Assembly (NCBI RefSeq): GCF_030732225.1
Contig: NZ_CP132230.1
Location: forward strand, 1,268,001 to 1,332,000
DNA length: 64,000 bases
Reading direction: 5' to 3'
Origin: Streptococcus iniae
GTDB taxonomy: Bacteria; Bacillota; Bacilli; Lactobacillales; Streptococcaceae
The notes beneath the pieces are model-generated. The model was not told where the DNA came from and made no database searches. It worked only from the letters and a program-made list of their open reading frames with translations. The translations under genes and the position numbers were made by a program. Positions 25,282 to 34,957 of the stretch are shown here, in pieces; within the stretch, counting starts at the first letter, position 1, and every line of letters starts with the position of its first letter.

Positions 25282-26205
25282 CTAATCTCTTAACTTCTTA
25301 CCAGTTAAGTGCAAGAAGATTTCTTCTAAATTCAAGTGGTTATGTTTAATCTCACTAAATAAAATCTCTTCTTCTGTCAATTGGCGCACTACTGTTGCGA
25401 TATCACTATTTTCAACCATCAAAATAGAGTCATGATCAGTATCAACTATAGACCATCCCGGTTTCTTAGATAAATCAAAAGTCGGTTTCTCTGTTAAAGT
25501 CACCAAAATATGATGATTCAACTCTTCAGCATAACGTTTTTCCAAGTCAAATTTATGACCTTCTTCAATTATTGAACCATGATCCATGATAAAAATATAA
25601 TCACATAAGGCTTCAACTTCTTCCATATAATGACTAGTATAGATAATAGTAGTACCTTGTTGATTAAGTAACCGAATAGAATCTAAAATGTGATTACGTG
25701 ATTGAGGATCAATTCCTACGGTTGGTTCATCAAAAATAATTAATTTTGGAGAATGTACCAGAGCACAGGCAATATTTAAACGCCTTTTCATTCCTCCCGA
25801 AAATTGGCTTGGAAAGTGATTGGCTTGAGATCTTAAGCCTACAAAATCTAAACTTTTTAAAACTTGTTCTTTTAATGGACTGCCTTTTAGACCATAAAGT
25901 GAGCCAAAGAGCTCAACATTCTCATAAGCTGTTAAGTCTGGATAAACTGCAATATCTTGAGGAACATAACCAATCTGTGAACTTATTTTTCGAATAGAAT
26001 GATGAGGCTCTTGTAAAATTGTCACTTCTCCTGAACTTAATGGAATCAAGCCTAAAATAAGACTGATTAAGGTTGATTTCCCAGCACCATTTGGGCCCAA
26101 TAAGCCATAAATATTGCCTTCTTCAATTGTTAAAGAGACATTATCTACAGCTTTTTTATTTCCTTTATAGACTTTTACAAGATTTTGAATCTCGATAAAA
26201 CTCAT
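25282..26205 (-). CDS. sagG: Streptolysin S exporter ATPase SagG
   Basis: The 307-aa ABC ATPase has Walker A GPNGAGKST at 37-45, an ABC signature in FSGGMKRRLNIA, and Walker B LIIFDEPTVG. It drives export of mature streptolysin S through SagH/SagI. Located 22 bp after sagF. The C-terminal extension (about 90 aa) resembles other DrrA-type exporters. Confidence 0.95.
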   Translation of the reverse strand: MSFIEIQNLVKVYKGNKKAVDNVSLTIEEGNIYGLLGPNGAGKSTLISLILGLIPLSSGEVTILQEPHHSIRKISSQIGYVPQDIAVYPDLTAYENVELFGSLYGLKGSPLKEQVLKSLDFVGLRSQANHFPSQFSGGMKRRLNIACALVHSPKLIIFDEPTVGIDPQSRNHILDSIRLLNQQGTTIIYTSHYMEEVEALCDYIFIMDHGSIIEEGHKFDLEKRYAEELNHHILVTLTEKPTFDLSKKPGWSIVDTDHDSILMVENSDIATVVRQLTEEEILFSEIKHNHLNLEEIFLHLTGKKLRD

Positions 26206-26227
26206 ATCATATTCCTTCTTTCCAACA

Positions 26228-26917
26228 TTAATGTTGTTCTTTAAAACTAATCAAAAGATAGGTCATTGTTAACAAGAACAAGCCAATTCCCCAACCATAT
26301 AATAAACACGCCGTGATACACCAGATCGCAATAACAGCAAACAGGCAAAAGGCCAGTAACCGATGCGACCAAACTGTGTAGCGACAAGCCTTAACAAAGG
26401 CATATCCTAAAATAAGAGCAATCAGATTTACAGGGGATGTTTTCGCTAAAAAGAGAAGCACACCCAAATAAACAAGAGCATCTGAGAGACACACAAAAGA
26501 TAAAACGAAAAAACTGAGCTTTGGCTTTTCAGGTCTATAAGCTAGCCAATTCATTTTTTTAAAAAGTGTTCGACTGTCTTTTTTTAAGGTAACATCAAAA
26601 AGAGCAATCAATACTAACAAGGTTATTTCTACTAGCGCTATGATATATAATAACGCATAACATATGATTTGCCAATGCCATTCTATCAACTGCAAAAAAT
26701 GGAAAGCATCACTTATCCTTATTTGACTCGGAAAAATAAGGATAAGCAGCAAGAGAACACTTAATTGAAGAAGACAAAGTAAACAATCCAGCCACTGTTG
26801 GTAAGATAAATGCTTAACCTGCTCTAAATGCCATCTTGCCATCGAGCGTCGTCTAGGACTTGTAATCACGCAAGTCGCTAGACCTAAAAAAGATAGCAGT
26901 CCTAATATAATTTTCAT
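26228..26917 (-). CDS. sagF: SagF, membrane protein of the streptolysin S locus
   Basis: The 229-aa hydrophobic protein has about six predicted membrane segments and a basic patch SPRRRSMARWHLEQVKH near residues 20-36. Its biochemical role is unknown even in S. pyogenes, although the gene is required for hemolysis there. The call rests on its position between sagE and sagG; I see no catalytic motif. Confidence 0.88.
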   Translation of the reverse strand: MKIILGLLSFLGLATCVITSPRRRSMARWHLEQVKHLSYQQWLDCLLCLLQLSVLLLLILIFPSQIRISDAFHFLQLIEWHWQIICYALLYIIALVEITLLVLIALFDVTLKKDSRTLFKKMNWLAYRPEKPKLSFFVLSFVCLSDALVYLGVLLFLAKTSPVNLIALILGYAFVKACRYTVWSHRLLAFCLFAVIAIWCITACLLYGWGIGLFLLTMTYLLISFKEQH

Positions 26918-26921
26918 AATA

Positions 26922-27584
26922 CTACCTTCTTACCTTTGACTGATAATAGCTAACGCATTCAACCACAAAATTTCCCCCGACATGAACAATCACAAGTAAC
27001 CAAAAGTTCTGGCTAAAGTAATAAATACCAGCATATAAGAGTCCTGTGAGAAGTTTTCCATAAAAAATAGATTTCCCCATCAACAAATGATTCAATGCAT
27101 AACAAAAACTACTCAAGACCAATACCAGCATAATTGGCAAGTGCCATTGAACATATAAGATAGCAAACCATAAAAAGCGATAAGTTATTTCCTCACACAA
27201 GGCCAAAAGCAAAGGGTAAGGCATGGTTTGCCATTTTTGAGTTGTACCAACAAATGATAGTTTCAAAGGCTTCCACTGCTTGTTTTGAAAGCAACGTAGT
27301 GCATGAAGAAATGCAACTTCAATTAAAAGAACTGCAATCAGCAATACTAAACCAATTGCAAAGACCTCGCTATTGCTATTTCCTAATGGGGCAGCAATAG
27401 AAGGAGACAAAAAATAAATTACTGACAAAACAATTGCATAATAAACTAAAACAGCTCTTAAAAAAGCAATCAAATTAAAGCCATATCCATTACTACTTTT
27501 TCCAAAAATAGCTTGCACGGCAATTGAAGGGCAGCACGTGACCAGTAAAAAACAAAGATTAAGGCATTGGGTGGACAAATTCAT
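26922..27584 (-). CDS. sagE: SagE, CPBP-family membrane protease / immunity protein
   Basis: The product is 220 aa from the ATG at 27584, which has a GGAGG Shine-Dalgarno 8 bases upstream. A TTG 15 bases further upstream overlaps that site and is rejected. It is multi-spanning, with the CPBP (Abi) motif EExxxR as E131-E132 and R136 in CEEITYRFLW. SagE is thought to cleave the SagA leader and/or give self-immunity. The start lies inside the end of sagD (26-bp overlap). Confidence 0.91.
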   Translation of the reverse strand: MNLSTQCLNLCFLLVTCCPSIAVQAIFGKSSNGYGFNLIAFLRAVLVYYAIVLSVIYFLSPSIAAPLGNSNSEVFAIGLVLLIAVLLIEVAFLHALRCFQNKQWKPLKLSFVGTTQKWQTMPYPLLLALCEEITYRFLWFAILYVQWHLPIMLVLVLSSFCYALNHLLMGKSIFYGKLLTGLLYAGIYYFSQNFWLLVIVHVGGNFVVECVSYYQSKVRR

Positions 27585-28917
27585 TGGTAACACCTCCAAA
27601 CTGTCTCATTCGTGGGTGATTAGCAAATGGAAATGCTGGAATACACATTTCAAGAAGTTCAGGTGTTAACACTCGTGTGACGTACCAACCTTTTTCAGAA
27701 GCTTCTGGAGGTGTAATGTCTAAAAATACTGCATTAGGACTCACTTTTTTAGTATAAGCTAATAGAATTTTCAGATTTTCCTTCTTATCTTGACCTGCAT
27801 TATTTTTTAAATCACTCAGACAAATCTCACCTGAAATTAAAGGTTCAAAAGCTTTCCATTTATGCTCTTGATCCTTAGGATGAGCGTAATAAAAGACATT
27901 GCTATCTAAGTCCAAGAACAAAGGCGAATCGCTCTCAATATTTGCTAAAGATTCCTTTTGATAAAAGAGATTATAATAGTAACTGTAACTAATGGCTGCA
28001 GCTTCCATAACCCCTCTTAGTAGTGTATGCTTGGGATCTAAACCAGCCTGAACACCAAATAAAAGGTAGGGACCTTCTTCATATTTATTTTTAAGGATAA
28101 TACCAAAGGTATATAGGGGATTGTCCTCTCCAACAGTCATGTCAATTGGGATAATCTCATACAAGCTGTCTTTACCAAGTCTTGCTTCTTCCAAAATAGC
28201 TTGAATGTCTGGATCATCAATAATGATTCTTGGACAAGCTTTTTTGGTATGCCAGCTAAGCATCATTGAGTCAATTTGAATGTATTCAATTAGACTATTA
28301 CACATAGCTGCTTCAAGTGTTTTATGAGAAGCCGTACCAGTTGAAAATCCAGGAATAACATACTGTTCACCTACTTCACGATTAGGCTTATAGCCAATGC
28401 AAAGCATCTGAATAGGCACATACAGTTCCTTATCTTCAAAAAACATGGGGCATTTCACCCAACCTAAAACATCATCTTCAGTCACCATTTTTTCACACAT
28501 ATGCATATGAAGTTTGCACGACTGATCAATTTGTTCCTGTGTAAAAACCTGTAAATATTCTAATGGCATGACAGGATTGGATTGGCTGAGTTCCTTATAA
28601 GAAGCGTAAACAATGCGATCTGAAAGCAAATCACCTGCAATAATAGTTGCATAGCGTTCAATACTCTCACCTAAATATTTAATAAGTGCTTCTTCATAAT
28701 GACTGCCATAACCAATAATATGATAGCTAACTTGACTCAATTCATCAATATATTGTTTGTGATAATCAGGTATCTGACCAGTCACACTTTTTAAGTACAC
28801 ATCATGTTGATGGTTACAAACTGGAACTTGTGATTGATTTAAAATCCCTGTTCTATTGCCACTCAAACCTTTGAGTTCATCTAAAATATGGTTAAAGGAC
28901 GGGTAATAATGTAACAT
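27559..28917 (-). CDS. sagD: SagD, YcaO-type cyclodehydratase subunit
   Basis: The 452-aa YcaO protein activates amide carbonyls with ATP so that Cys and Ser side chains of SagA cyclise into azolines. The ATP-binding signature GESIERY is at 83-89 (E84, E87, R88). The C-terminus ends in HPMP, the proline-rich tail important for YcaO catalysis. It lies 12 bp after sagC, with which it forms the cyclodehydratase. It overlaps sagE. Confidence 0.95.
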   Translation of the reverse strand: MLHYYPSFNHILDELKGLSGNRTGILNQSQVPVCNHQHDVYLKSVTGQIPDYHKQYIDELSQVSYHIIGYGSHYEEALIKYLGESIERYATIIAGDLLSDRIVYASYKELSQSNPVMPLEYLQVFTQEQIDQSCKLHMHMCEKMVTEDDVLGWVKCPMFFEDKELYVPIQMLCIGYKPNREVGEQYVIPGFSTGTASHKTLEAAMCNSLIEYIQIDSMMLSWHTKKACPRIIIDDPDIQAILEEARLGKDSLYEIIPIDMTVGEDNPLYTFGIILKNKYEEGPYLLFGVQAGLDPKHTLLRGVMEAAAISYSYYYNLFYQKESLANIESDSPLFLDLDSNVFYYAHPKDQEHKWKAFEPLISGEICLSDLKNNAGQDKKENLKILLAYTKKVSPNAVFLDITPPEASEKGWYVTRVLTPELLEMCIPAFPFANHPRMRQFGGVTNEFVHPMP

Positions 28918-28929
28918 AAATAAGCCTCC

Positions 28930-29994
28930 TTAGGAATCTTCTTTTAGGAGGTTTTTGACAATTTCTCGTGTCGAAATTTGTTGGTCCTCATACCTTAATT
29001 TCGCAAGTGCACCTTGGGTTTGAGAATTGGACATTTTCAAAATATCTTGAACCTGAATCTCAAGTGTTGGCAAATAAATACTCAACAATCGCCCTTCAAA
29101 TTTGGAACTTCCTGTTTGTGCAATAATAAAGGCCTCACTAACAACTAAATTCATTAAAATATTCAATAAAGGCAGATAGGAATGACTAACTGGTTGCGTC
29201 GTTGGCAACATTTGGCTGGCAAAATGCTGATAAAGAGCATGATCTTGCAAACGAGCTAAAACCCTTCTTTCTAAACTATCAAAATCTGCGCTATGCGGCG
29301 GGTTTAAGGTACAAGCATGAATAAAAGGACCATCTACAAAACCAAGTACCATTTGCTTTTTCAAAGCAACACTGATTTCATTAAGATGACGAAGCATCAT
29401 TATGTTCAAACGCTCCTGGCAAACTACAATACTTTGATAAGGCATTAACTTTCCAGATAAACGCTTCATATTGCGATGGTGTTCTAATGCATCTAAACGA
29501 GAGGTAACATCAATCTTTTGAATCAGCATTTTTAGTTCATCACTTGCCACAACAAGGTTCAAATTCAAATGTTCTGCAAGTAACTTTGCTGAGTCATTAA
29601 CATAACTAGAGTCACTGATAAACAAGACAGGGTCCGTATTCTTAGTATGCCCTTCTTGGGCCATAAAGCGGAAATTTCCCATCAATACTTTCATAACATT
29701 TTCTTCAAGGGCGTAATCATCTTCAAACATGAGTACATCATTATAATATAGAGCTGTCATGACTTCCATCACTTTAGCAAATAATTCAGCTTCTAACTCT
29801 TTTTCATAACCATCTGTATCGACCACTAGCCCTTTTAGGAGGTCAGCAACAATTTGCTGGTAAACTTCTTTTAACATTTGTGGTTCTTGTGACAAATCTA
29901 ATACAGCTTCATTAAAATCCCATAATCCTTTTCTAAAACAAAAGGTATCATCAAATTGCACAATACGAACATTACTATTTAATTGGTATCTCAT
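28930..29994 (-). CDS. sagC: SagC, leader-binding cyclodehydratase partner
   Basis: The 354-aa protein is of the E1-like/ThiF-related SagC family. It binds the SagA leader peptide and presents the substrate to SagD. Sequence identity is expected to be low outside the locus, so the call rests mainly on its place between sagB and sagD and its length. The start overlaps the sagB stop by 4 bp (ATGA). Confidence 0.92.
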   Translation of the reverse strand: MRYQLNSNVRIVQFDDTFCFRKGLWDFNEAVLDLSQEPQMLKEVYQQIVADLLKGLVVDTDGYEKELEAELFAKVMEVMTALYYNDVLMFEDDYALEENVMKVLMGNFRFMAQEGHTKNTDPVLFISDSSYVNDSAKLLAEHLNLNLVVASDELKMLIQKIDVTSRLDALEHHRNMKRLSGKLMPYQSIVVCQERLNIMMLRHLNEISVALKKQMVLGFVDGPFIHACTLNPPHSADFDSLERRVLARLQDHALYQHFASQMLPTTQPVSHSYLPLLNILMNLVVSEAFIIAQTGSSKFEGRLLSIYLPTLEIQVQDILKMSNSQTQGALAKLRYEDQQISTREIVKNLLKEDS

Positions 29995-30941
29995 TGCGAC
30001 TCCTTGTTTCCTACTAATGTCATGTGAATGACATGCTGGTTTAATCCATCTAAAGCTAACTTTTCTTGGAGATATTCCTTACTATAACCTCCAATATCAA
30101 CACTACCATATGCTAAAGCAGTCGAAACCAATTGAATGTTCTGTGCTATTTCACCAGACTCAATAAAAGCGTAAGCAGTCGCTTGATTGCCATATTTGCG
30201 TGTGTTTTTAATGTAATTGTAGACGTATATCATAATCACGTTACAGTTCTCGGCATTTATGCTACCATACTCAGCAAAAACTCTGACATCTTCTTCTTCA
30301 CTGACACGATGACATCTTAAAGCATGCTGATAAGGAAGGTATTCATAAAAACCGTCTTTAAGTTTTGTAATATTGCGAGCATAAAAGAATAAGGTAATTG
30401 GGTATAAACCTCCACCAGAAGCGCAATTTCTTAGACTAACTGTTTTTGTCATGCCTTCTTTAATACTTGCTTCAGAGCTAACACCACAAGCATAATACAA
30501 AAGATTTGCTAAGTCTTGAAGAGGCATTTCCAAACCTGAAAACTGCCTATGACTCCTCCTTTTTGTAATACAAGTAGACAGAGAAGTCACAATTTTACTG
30601 GCCTTTGGTAAAGAAATCGTCTCATCCTGACTTTCAAAAAAATCACTGTTAGAAAAAGTGGTCACCGCAGAATCCGTAAAAAAATCAACGACACTGGCTT
30701 GAAAGCCCAAATAATTATTATTTGACTTATAATTCATCAAAAAACGTTGACTAAGATTGTCTGTTTCATTAGGCATTAAATGTTGAGCCACCAACTGCTT
30801 AGAGGTTTTCAAAACCGTTTGACGATGATAACCAGACATCGATAAATGATTGGTGTTAAATTCAAACAATTGCCGCGCTTCATCTTGGCTGATTGACTTT
30901 TGTTTTTCTGAAATGTGTTTTTCCTTAGAAAAAAAAGACAT
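29991..30941 (-). CDS. sagB: SagB, FMN-dependent azoline dehydrogenase
   Basis: The 316-aa nitroreductase-fold protein oxidises azolines on SagA to aromatic azoles with FMN. The family segment RRSHRQFSGLEMPLQDLANLLYYACG appears mid-protein, and GGGLYPITLFFYARN follows, as usual for SagB/ThcOx. It is the first biosynthetic gene after sagA, reached by readthrough of a hairpin at 30976-31011. Confidence 0.95.
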   Translation of the reverse strand: MSFFSKEKHISEKQKSISQDEARQLFEFNTNHLSMSGYHRQTVLKTSKQLVAQHLMPNETDNLSQRFLMNYKSNNNYLGFQASVVDFFTDSAVTTFSNSDFFESQDETISLPKASKIVTSLSTCITKRRSHRQFSGLEMPLQDLANLLYYACGVSSEASIKEGMTKTVSLRNCASGGGLYPITLFFYARNITKLKDGFYEYLPYQHALRCHRVSEEEDVRVFAEYGSINAENCNVIMIYVYNYIKNTRKYGNQATAYAFIESGEIAQNIQLVSTALAYGSVDIGGYSKEYLQEKLALDGLNQHVIHMTLVGNKESQ

Positions 30942-30975
30942 ATATATTTTCCTACATTATTCTAGTATACATATA

Positions 30976-31011
30976 GTAATTAGCAGGCACTGACTAGTAC
31001 CTGCTAATTAC
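30976..31011 (-). terminator. Hairpin between sagA and sagB (leaky terminator)
   Basis: Perfect 12-bp stem GTAATTAGCAGG / CCTGCTAATTAC around a 12-base loop. There is no T run after it on the minus strand (TATATGTATA follows). In S. pyogenes a terminator here makes an abundant sagA transcript and a weaker full-length one. This hairpin likely does the same job by another route. Confidence 0.6.
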
Positions 31012-31169
31012 CTTGAGACATGAGAACCAAGATGATTACAACAGTCTCGTGACATGTAACATCCCTATTCAAAATGAGCTGACATCACAAGTTAGATGCA
31101 GTATAGTTAGCCGCTAGCAAACTAATCTTCAACACTTAACCATTAAATAGAGATGCTAAGAAGAGTGAA

Positions 31170-31334
31170 TTACTTTGGAGCTGGTGCTGGAGTACCACTA
31201 CCACCTTGAGCAGAACCACTTCCAACATTTACCGCCACACAACATGTGCAGCAGCAGCAGCAACAGCCACCAGGAGCAACTTGAGTTGTTTCAGCTACAC
31301 TAGTAGCTAAGATATTTGAAGTAAATTGTAACAT
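31170..31334 (-). CDS. sagA: Streptolysin S precursor peptide SagA
   Basis: A 54-aa bacteriocin-like toxin precursor. Residues 1-23 form the leader with the recognition motif FTSNI (F4-I8) and end in VAPGG. The core begins CCCCCCTCC (24-32), followed by a Gly/Ser-rich and then Pro-rich tail ending APAPK. Cys and Ser residues are converted to azoles by SagBCD. I chose the ATG at 31334. The strong AAGGAGG Shine-Dalgarno lies where an upstream in-frame extension would otherwise be coding. The core lacks the extra Phe/Ser/Thr/Tyr-rich part I recall in S. pyogenes. Confidence 0.97.
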   Translation of the reverse strand: MLQFTSNILATSVAETTQVAPGGCCCCCCTCCVAVNVGSGSAQGGSGTPAPAPK

Positions 31335-31482
31335 AACGCTTACCTCCTTATACAAATAAGTAAAACAACTGATAAGAATTCAAATAGTATTTTAGAACTT
31401 AATCTATAAGCGTTATCCATAAAACAAGGCTAGCAAATTTGTATTATTGTAACGAAACAACTACCTAACTCTTATCAACTAT

Positions 31483-31511
31483 ATTATATTAAAAAATAAT
31501 AGATATGTAAA
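31483..31511 (-). promoter_or_regulatory. Promoter of sagA / the streptolysin S operon
   Basis: Minus-strand TTTACA (31506-31511), a 17-base spacer and TATAAT (31483-31488). The predicted start is near 31476, giving an untranslated leader of about 140 bases before sagA. Confidence 0.8.
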
Positions 31512-31650
31512 CCCTTTCTTTGTAATTTATTAAAAAAGAATACTGAATCGTAATCATTATTAGAATTTTTCTGAAATCAAAAAATCTTCAAACACCTAAA
31601 CCACTTTTCAAAGAAGTGTTATCAAGTTTAATGACGAAGCAAAAAACTGA

Positions 31651-31758
31651 TTTGGACACTCAACTCTTGCCATGACTATGGACACTTATTCTCACTTATC
31701 AAAAGAGAATGCAAAAAAAGCAGTCTCATTCTTTGAAACTGCAATTAATCATTTATAG
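31651..31758 (+). pseudogene. Relic of a tyrosine-recombinase (integrase) C-terminus
   Basis: On the plus strand the frame reads FGHSTLAMTMDTYSHLSKE, then ENAKKAVSFFETAINHL and a TAG at 31756-31758. This is the C-terminal box of phage/ICE integrases: GHS, then the catalytic tyrosine in DTYSHL. Upstream the frame is closed by TGA at 31648-31650 and no further homology is visible. It is a degraded remnant of about 35 codons. Confidence 0.75.
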
Positions 31759-31801
31759 AGAGTGACTTCGGTCACACCCTAAATTTATACCTAAAATACA
31801 T

Positions 31802-31824
31802 AGGGGTAGTAAAAAGGGTAGTAA
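31802..31824 (+). repeat. Tandem GGGTAGTAAA repeats after the integrase relic
   Basis: Two near-identical copies, ggggtagtaaa (31802-31812) and agggtagtaaa (31814-31824), about 45 bp after the relic stop. Such repeats often adjoin integrase genes and could be part of an old attachment or arm site; that is inference. Confidence 0.5.
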
Positions 31825-31830
31825 ATTTAA

Positions 31831-31863
31831 AAAGCATTCTAGGATGTTCCCCTAGAATGCTTT
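31831..31863 (-). terminator. Terminator downstream of eno
   Basis: Perfect 13-bp stem AAAGCATTCTAGG / CCTAGAATGCTTT with a 7-base loop. On the minus strand it is followed by TTAAATTT, extending the T run. It lies about 120 bp after the eno stop. It could also stop plus-strand transcription from the integrase relic. Confidence 0.75.
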
Positions 31864-31981
31864 AATATCAACGTTTCTAAACACTAATCAAATATTTAGC
31901 GTCGTGGTTGTTTGGCTATAAATAGCCTAAGCAACCTGACGGAGGTGCGACTACGAAATCAAAGATTTCTGTCTTACCGTC

Positions 31982-33319
<1,338 letters not shown>

Positions 33320-33329
33320 TTACATGTTA

Positions 33330-33358
33330 ATGTTACCACAAACTTCACAAATTATCAA
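33330..33358 (-). promoter_or_regulatory. Promoter of eno
   Basis: Minus-strand TTGATA (33353-33358), a 17-base spacer and TAACAT (33330-33335). Confidence 0.75.
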
Positions 33359-33375
33359 CTTAAAAAGGATATTTC

Positions 33376-33397
33376 TGAAAACGTGATATCGTTTTCA
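33376..33397. promoter_or_regulatory. Palindrome between eno and the YueI gene
   Basis: Inverted repeat TGAAAACG (33376-33383) and CGTTTTCA (33390-33397), separated by TGATAT, about 20 bp upstream of the eno -35. The half-sites resemble CcpA cre half-sites but are spaced 6 bases too far apart, so the binding protein is unknown. Confidence 0.45.
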
Positions 33398-33510
33398 TTG
33401 CATATTTCTGTAAACTATCCATAATTTCCGAATCCTTTTGAATACATCTTTTAATAGCTTTTTAATTCAAAAATAAGTATAATGAAATTATACGCTTTTA
33501 GGAGGTTATT

Positions 33511-33957
33511 ATGGAGTCTACAGATAAAAGAATCTTGCAGAGCGCTTTAGGCGAACACAGGTTAAACCCCGACCAACAACGCTATTATTTGAGAACTTTT
33601 GCCGAAAGAATACTGTTAACTATTCCTCTTGAGGGGATTGATGATCACATTGCAAGGGAAGAATTTGAACGCCTACTACCAACTTTTGTTGACAACTATC
33701 AACCCCTTTCTTTAAAATTATCAAGTGATTTGAATTCTGACACACAGATGTTCTTTATGAAATTAGCCAGTAAAAAAAGTATCCCCTCTACAATTATCGA
33801 CGAAACCGGAAGCACTTCACCTTTTGCACTAGTTTTACATACTGATCATGCTGTTAACTTAGACGAAACCTCAATAACAAGCTCAATTGAAACTAAACCA
33901 ACTAATGAGGTTCCACCAAAAAAAGAATCTTTCTGGCAAAAATTATTTGCCGATTAA
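33511..33957 (+). CDS. YueI family protein (DUF1694)
   Basis: The 148-aa protein of the Firmicute YueI family has no known biochemical function. The fold is ribosomal-L7Ae-like in related structures; I infer this from family memory only. The N-terminal segment YYLRTFAERILLTIPL is typical. The C-terminus is low-complexity and ends KKESFWQKLFAD. An AGGAGG Shine-Dalgarno precedes the ATG and a TATAAT box lies at 33478-33483. It is divergent from eno. Confidence 0.85.
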   Translation: MESTDKRILQSALGEHRLNPDQQRYYLRTFAERILLTIPLEGIDDHIAREEFERLLPTFVDNYQPLSLKLSSDLNSDTQMFFMKLASKKSIPSTIIDETGSTSPFALVLHTDHAVNLDETSITSSIETKPTNEVPPKKESFWQKLFAD

Positions 33958-33960
33958 CGC

Positions 33961-33983
33961 AAAAAAGCCAAATGGCTTTTTTA
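33961..33983. terminator. Bidirectional terminator between convergent genes
   Basis: AAAAAAGCC / GGCTTTTTT stem with a small loop, serving both the YueI gene (plus) and the serB operon (minus). Confidence 0.85.
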
Positions 33984-34529
33984 GTTTTTTCCAAATTCAT
34001 AAGCTAGAAAACTACTTGTTCTTGCATTTCTTATAGTTACTTCTTGATAAAGTGATGTTTTAATTAGCCCCTTATGATAAAAAGAAGAAGAGTAGGCTTC
34101 CTCGCTCTCTACTGCCCAATAAAGGGCTAAATCTTTTAAAACAAGTTGTTCCTTGGGTGCTAAGGGGACTGTTTCCAACCATTTTTGCACTTCATGACTG
34201 GACTGGCTAGGAAGAAGAAAAAGGACATTCTTTCTAAAATGATCCTTGTGCCACCATTTTGGTAAGCTGCTATATTCTTCAGTTAAAGTTTGCTTCTCAA
34301 TTATGACAAAAGGAATGGGAAAATCATAGTGGCTATTAAATAGCGCCTTCAATAGGCCATATAAGTCATCTTTATCATGATAACTTTCAAAATAAAGATT
34401 GCCACTATTAATATAAGACTTGACCCTTTCTAGTCCTAACGTTATTAATAGTAGCTTTAAATCAGCCATGCTAACCTTATGCCGTCCTCCAACATTAATA
34501 GCTCTCAACAATAAAAGATAAGCTTTCAT
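33981..34529 (-). CDS. DUF1697 domain protein
   Basis: The 182-aa protein begins with the DUF1697 hallmark LLLRAINVGGRHKVSMADL, and INSGNLYF follows. The function of the family is unknown. It overlaps the upstream VOC gene by 4 bp, forming a tight serB-VOC-DUF1697 operon closed by the terminator at 33961-33983. Confidence 0.88.
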   Translation of the reverse strand: MKAYLLLLRAINVGGRHKVSMADLKLLLITLGLERVKSYINSGNLYFESYHDKDDLYGLLKALFNSHYDFPIPFVIIEKQTLTEEYSSLPKWWHKDHFRKNVLFLLPSQSSHEVQKWLETVPLAPKEQLVLKDLALYWAVESEEAYSSSFYHKGLIKTSLYQEVTIRNARTSSFLAYEFGKN

Positions 34530-34957
34530 ACAATCACCATATCATTGTCATCAAAAGGCATCGTCGGATTCCAACAGACTTCCCAAACGTAATAGTCAAG
34601 ATCAGCAAAATAGGCATGGAATCCTCCCCAAAACACGTCACTGGGCTCTTTTAAAATTGTAGCACCAGCCTTTCGGGCCATTTCAATAACTGAGACAACT
34701 TCCTTTTGACTTTTAGTATTATATGCCAAAGTCATACCGTTAAAGTGTTTTTCTGGTAAAAGAGGTAATTGAGCTCCAAAATCTAAAGACAAGTCAGAAA
34801 GAGGAAACAATTCCAATTTTGAACCACCATTATTAAAGAATACAATTGCTGGATGGTTTTCTTTTTCTTTCGTTTCAAAGCCTAAACCATCTCGGTAAAA
34901 TGAGACGGATTTTTCCATATTTCTTACACCTAGACAAATAATATTGACCCGATTCAT
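34526..34957 (-). CDS. VOC (glyoxalase-fold) family protein
   Basis: The 143-aa vicinal-oxygen-chelate protein has the opening NIICLGVRNMEKSVSFYRDGLGFE and the repeat unit ending in DLDYYVWEVCWNP. These have paired beta-alpha-beta-beta-beta modules and often bind a metal. Substrate cannot be told from sequence; detoxification or resistance roles are both common. It overlaps serB and the DUF1697 gene by 4 bp each. Confidence 0.88.
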   Translation of the reverse strand: MNRVNIICLGVRNMEKSVSFYRDGLGFETKEKENHPAIVFFNNGGSKLELFPLSDLSLDFGAQLPLLPEKHFNGMTLAYNTKSQKEVVSVIEMARKAGATILKEPSDVFWGGFHAYFADLDYYVWEVCWNPTMPFDDNDMVIV

